From NCBI RefSeq assembly GCF_963966145.1, contig NC_091048.1, forward strand, positions 4,712,001 through 4,776,000: DNA of 64,000 nucleotides, in the 5' to 3' direction. Both the position numbers and the translations under genes were made by a program. Shown here piece by piece: positions 59,725-64,000 of the stretch. How positions within the stretch are numbered: the stretch's first letter is position 1; every line of letters begins with the position of its first letter. The notes beneath the pieces are model-generated. The model saw nothing but the letters and a program-made list of their open reading frames with translations, did no database searches and had not been told where the DNA came from. The stretch comes from Tenebrio molitor (Eukaryota; Arthropoda; Insecta; Coleoptera; Tenebrionidae).

Positions 59725-61566
59725 ATAGTTGGTATCTATCTCATCTGGATTTGTTGGCACGACCTGTTGATAACATAAATACAAGTATGTAAGATTATCA
59801 AACTTCTAAACTAAATTTTGAAAGGAGAATCATGTTATTCATAAGGTGTCCAAAGGAACAAATAATGAACAACAATTATCTCGGCGAGGGCTAATTTCTC
59901 GACTTGTTTACTGCAAGATCACACGTTTCGCTTTAGTGAACACAATAAGTCCACGTTATTTTAAGCCAAATATATCTTAAAGGGACATTAAATAAATGAA
60001 TTAGAAAGATAATTATAATTTACCTTGAAACTTAAAATACGGAGTCACCGGGCGGCACTTCGAAGATCAAGTATCAAGCACCCACTTTCAAGGTTTGGGG
60101 TTCAAATGATCTGCGATGCTTCCATTTGGTGCCGATTATTCTGAGACACCCCACTTTTCTACCCCAACTTGACCAATCGGCCAATCAATTAACCGATTCC
60201 ATTCCCTACCATAATATGGCGGATATTTCCAGAAATTTCTGATTTTCTGCTGGGTGGATCAACATCAGCAAAATAATGTGTCTCATATACGAGTAAAGTA
60301 ATGGTAAAGACCATTTTTTAATTATAGTCCGATGGATCAATTAATAAGCCGAGCAACTGTTATTTGGCTACGAGTATCTCTTTTCAACATAATGTAAAAC
60401 AATCTATTGGATTCTTGTAAGTATTTTATTAAGTCCGATCTCGCTTTGGCATGTGCGATTAGAGCAAGACGCGAGTTGTACGTTTATTCCATTAGTGACG
60501 TCAAATTTTTAGGTTAGGTCATAACTACATTTGTAATAATTTTGTTTAATTTTGCTTGGAATTTCCGCCGTATGATGCCAAGAAAAAGCTTCGCAATCTT
60601 TCTTGAACAACAGCCACTGGCAGAAGCCGACCATTATTATCTCGTTCCCGTGTAAAATATATTAACAAATTTCTTATTAGCGTGTAAGGGCATTGACCTT
60701 AGTCAACAACACAACACGTGGCATTGCCGAAACAAAATCTACGAAGAAAGACAGTCCACACCTGGGTGTTTAGTGTTGTTTCATATATTTTACCTATTAG
60801 TTGATAAATAGTTATCAAAAGAGTTCTGAAAAGAACTGTTTTTTGGCAAACAAATTGAAAACTGAGGAATGAATTTGCTGAAAAATCATGAAGGCAAAGA
60901 ACACAACTCAAAATCTCAAAATTGAGAAAATTGAAATTTGTCTCAAGATGCCAATATAAATTTTCAAATATTGATGGCACCATGCACTGCTGTCAAATGT
61001 CGAAAGCAGACTCAGGTCATGTCGACTTCTTGATTCGGACTAAGCTCATCGTACTATAATAAAAAAAAGGACTATAACTTGTACTTGTACTTGTAAGGGG
61101 AAGTTTCGTTTTTCTAACGTGTCATAGAATATTTCAATAACTGAATTTTATTTCCGATAAAGATCCTCAAAATTATGAAATTTTCTAATGTCAGTATTTT
61201 TATCGGGGCTAGGACTTTTTTGAATTGTTTAATTCCAATAGTTCCTTGAATATTTATTCCAATATTTGAATTATTCAACTAGTCAAATAGTTGAACACAG
61301 GTGTCCCACTTAAGACTAATATTTCGGTTATTTGTCAACGTAATTTTTACATGCCTTTTTAAAATGTTAAATTACTTAAGATTTACTCGTATATGTACCT
61401 ATCAAAAAATTGTAACATGACAAGACTTACTTTTTTTTATCGGATACATTTTTCAATTTTACGAAAACTCGAGCTAAAGCTCTCGGTTCTAACCAGAATA
61501 AAAATGCCCAAATTCAACTCGTAAAATTGTCAAAGGCAAAAATGTTTAAGTGAAAAATTGGGAATT
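59725..61566. other. Non-coding stretch, no gene recognised
   Basis: Upstream of the Drk-like gene. AGGAACAAATAATGAACA near 59857-59874 matches the end of repeat D4. GGGGTTCAAATGATC near 60107 looks like a tRNA T-arm but cannot form the stem. Confidence 0.45.
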
Positions 61567-61716
61567 AAAAACACAATTATTAAAAGCAATTTGAGAATTT
61601 GACAGGAGCATGCAATTTGAATCGCTTTTGACAGATGACAGAGTAGTACATAGGACGTTTTTGAGCAAGCGCTCTGATTGGCTGAACACGCGCGTTTGAT
61701 GTATGTGGGAATTAAT
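61567..61716 (+). repeat. Dispersed repeat D3, copy 2
   Basis: Second copy of 54132-54303, same orientation, with a small gap after GGACGTTTTT. Confidence 0.7.
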
Positions 61717-62345
61717 CAGGTTAATTTCAAATCTGCTAACATCAAATTAATTAATAAAATTTTTCCCTAATATGAACAAAGTATGGAACACTGGTTTTAC
61801 AGCAACATTTTTTTCCATAAACATTTATTATTCTTGCCGCCAGAACCAGATTACCTGGTTGAACTTCTCCAATTGCAAAATTTCCAAGAAGGTAAAGGCT
61901 TTAACCAGATATTTTAAGAAATAATTAAATACCACTTAGAGTACAAAGTATATTTTTCGAAAAACTCTATCGTTATATTTTACGTTAATTTCAATAATAA
62001 TAAAAAAGGGCAACTTGGCTCAGACTTACTATTTCGTACCTGCACTACCTGCTTTATTTATAAAAGTATACCTAATTACCAAAAGTTCACCTGAAGTATG
62101 GAGAATTTTAAAAACTCTCGTTTTTAGACATAATTTTTTCCAATAAAGGATTAAAAGTGTTTTGCTGGGTATTGTTACATTATTTATTCTCCCTTTTGGT
62201 GAAATTGTCCCAAATAACGATTTAACAGTCTTCGGGTCGAGATCCATTTGAGACTGCTCGAGAGTACAACCAAAATGTGGGGGTGGGTGGTGATAACCGG
62301 AAGAAAGGAAAACTTCGAGTGGTTTAATAGTTATTTACACAATTA
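61717..62345. other. Non-coding stretch, no feature recognised
   Basis: Nothing I can support. Confidence 0.5.
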
Positions 62346-62459
62346 GTGGGATAAAAGCAATATTACAGGATTCGAGTGTGAAGATTGCAGATGACGAGGG
62401 CGTTAGCCCGAGTTCATCTGTAATCACACGAGTTCCTGTAATATGCTTTAGCCCACGTG
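62346..62459. repeat. Long palindrome with GAG/GTTA/GAG apex
   Basis: GTGGGATAAAAGC, ATATTACAGGA, TCGAGTGTGA and GCAGATGA on the left each pair in order with TCATCTG, TCACACGAGT, TCCTGTAATAT and GCTTTAGCCCAC on the right. The stem is about 47 bp with few mismatches. The loop (62395-62413) holds CGAGGGCGTTAGCCCGAG, itself a GGGC-GTTA-GCCC hairpin between GAG words. Confidence 0.8.
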
Positions 62460-62524
62460 TTATGTACAAAATTTTATCTAAGACCGCCCCGAATTAAAAA
62501 AAAACAGGTAAATCTTATTTATTT

Positions 62525-62690
62525 CCGCCAGTTTCATTACACCACTCAGTGGCATAATAACTTACTTATCCCACTGAGTCGGGTAATGAAGCTCACTTAT
62601 CCCACTGAGTGGAGTAATGAAATGCGTCCGGTAATGAAGTTCCTTATTCCACTCAAATGAGTGGGATAAGTGTCATTTATCCCACGGGAT
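62525..62690. repeat. Cluster of CCACTGAGTGG-type palindromic words
   Basis: CACTCAGTGG, TTATCCCACTGAGT (twice), GGGTAATGAAG or variants (four times) and GAGTGGGATAAGTG follow one another in 165 bp in both orientations. TGGGATAA words also occur in the stem of the palindrome just upstream, so the two may be parts of one structure. Confidence 0.6.
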
Positions 62691-62874
62691 TAGATAAAAA
62701 AAATAATTATATTTTCACTAAGTCCAGCACATGTACAAATCTGATTCAATTCAACAAAAACGTTTCTCACACTAAATATTATGTACCAACTGAAGGGTTG
62801 TGCCCTCGCCGCGATAAAAAAAGAAAAACTCTCGAAAAGTAAATGGGTTTAAAAAAAAAGGGAACCGAAAGCGA

Positions 62875-63560
62875 AGCCCGATATCGTCTTCGACGCTATT
62901 CTTCTACGCCGGCCACGATCAGCGGGACCGTTCCCTTGGATCTCACCTCGTTTCCCAAAAGAAAAGGAAATTTCTAAAAGAGGAAGAAGTCGCGAGGCGG
63001 ACGAAGACACAAAAGATAAGAAATAAAATAAGAACTATTACAAAAAACTGTTATTGGTCTGACCGGTCACCAGCAGACCGATAACTCAAACCCGACCAAA
63101 AAAAGCGTTCTGCCTGAAACGACGCGCTCGCTTCCCGAAAACTAAACAATTTCTCTATCTCCCTGGCCTTGATTGTCACGGGGCGGTCGACGTCTCTGGA
63201 GATCTGGACGTTCCTTGGGGAATTCCTCGGGTCCACGGTGGACGACGAAATCCGGGCGTAGAATTTGACTCCGCACTCCGGCGTTTGGTTCGCCGCGAAC
63301 CTTCCGTCAGGGATATAAATCCGCTCCTCGGCTTCTGGGTTTGAACTTCCTGGATTCTCCTTCCAGCCTCACTCTCTTCGGACCCACCCTTTCCTCGCCG
63401 TTCACCCACTCGCCGTTTCAGCCCCCTTCACACTCCGGCACTCCACCAACCAAACAAGACAAAAAAAACCAAAGACCTCTCCCCCAATCTGCACTCAATT
63501 CGGATTTTTATCATTTTCGGCGGAAAACGGACTCGCCGCGAGTCGTGCGCACGGTGATCG
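62875..63560. other. GC-rich island of unknown origin
   Basis: Much richer in G and C than the rest of the window, with many CG dinucleotides. It includes a TATAAAT in a GC-rich setting at about 63311-63318, and inverted words AAGGGAAC and GTTCCCTT near 62869 and 62932. Two overlapping minus-strand frames (61 and 77 codons) and one plus-strand frame (74 codons) have no recognisable product. It could be a promoter-type CpG-rich region, the end of an LTR retroelement or part of a gene that lies mostly outside the window; nothing decides between these. Confidence 0.5.
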
Positions 63561-63629
63561 GATGATCGAGAATACTTGCATTTTAAAAAAAATGTATATC
63601 ACGTACTCGTATTTTTCACGACAAATAAA

Positions 63630-63802
63630 GGGTGTTTTTTTAATTTGGCGTCGAAGTAGGCGTTGGAGAGTCGATTGAGATCGCACCACTCGTGTAAAAG
63701 CGTAAGATTTAAACAGTTGATCCGTGATCCGTAACCTGTATAGTGCGTTCACAATCGACACTTCCACGCCTACTTCGACGCCAAATTTAAAAAAAACACC
63801 CG
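63630..63802. mobile_element. Foldback MITE family FB, complete copy
   Basis: GGGTGTTTTTTTAATTTGGC leads into GTAGGCGTTGGAGAGTCG; the right arm mirrors it (CGACACTTCCACGCCTAC, then AAATTTAAAAAAAACACCCG). The centre contains GATCCGTGATCCGTAACC. Length and layout match 37549-37722. Confidence 0.9.
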
Positions 63803-64000
63803 TTATTAATATCAAAATGTAGACACGCGGACACTTAATTTTTGTACGGTGAACGGCAAAAGTATGGAATAAATTCATTAAAAATTAAACAAAATTTTGT
63901 TCAAAAAAATCTTTGAACGGATAATTTTTAGTTTATAAAAATACATATTTTAATACCAAATAAAATTCCAAGCAGTCATTTGTTTTCGAGTGATGAGGTC
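63803..64000. other. Non-coding end of the window
   Basis: A minus-strand frame at 63495-63878 runs across the FB element and is not a gene. Confidence 0.5.

Noticed and set aside
60100..60125. tRNA T-arm-like GGGGTTCAAATGATC
   Set aside because: The bases on the two sides of the loop do not pair, and no acceptor stem or A-box fits upstream.
63495..63878. 127-codon minus-strand frame
   Set aside because: It runs straight through both arms of the FB foldback element and is an artefact of that repeat.
1..64000. CRISPR arrays, operons, bacterial-type genes
   Set aside because: No regularly spaced repeats or prokaryotic gene organisation; spliceosomal introns and an insect signalling adaptor indicate nuclear animal DNA.

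Overview
The window reads as insect nuclear DNA, probably from a beetle. It is AT-rich, genes are sparse, the visible introns are very short (about 46-109 bp), and it carries many TA-flanked terminal-inverted-repeat elements. It also holds an insect-style Grb2/Drk adaptor of 211 residues. The order is an inference from overall character; nothing here proves the species.

Positions 1-45,000 hold no protein gene I can defend. This part is non-coding sequence with a 5S-rRNA-like fragment near 3.0 kb, several families of short non-autonomous DNA transposons (MITEs), dispersed repeats present two to four times, and many short foldbacks. At 25.1-26.5 kb two TIR elements each contain another TIR element. 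An uninterrupted relative of one of them, at 22.95 kb, shows the state before insertion.

The gene-bearing part is 45.2-59.8 kb. Two tandem, same-strand, intronless receptor genes (45294-46193 and 47491-48393) and a more distant inverted relative (56415-57248) encode short rhodopsin-like seven-transmembrane proteins in which several class A signature positions are changed. Two of the three show a 46-51 bp 5'UTR intron just upstream of the start codon. On the minus strand at 58934-59569 lies a complete SH3-SH2-SH3 adaptor, recognisably Drk/Grb2, with an uninterrupted coding region and an altered phosphotyrosine pocket. It looks like a divergent extra copy of drk. Whether the receptors and the adaptor work together cannot be told from sequence.

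The last 2 kb hold a long palindrome, a cluster of short palindromic motifs, a GC-rich island of unknown origin and a complete foldback MITE. The most unusual cross-window signal is a short motif: GAG-type direct repeats flanking a tiny C-GNA-G or C-GNNA-G mini-hairpin. It recurs at the apex of foldbacks whose stems are otherwise unrelated.
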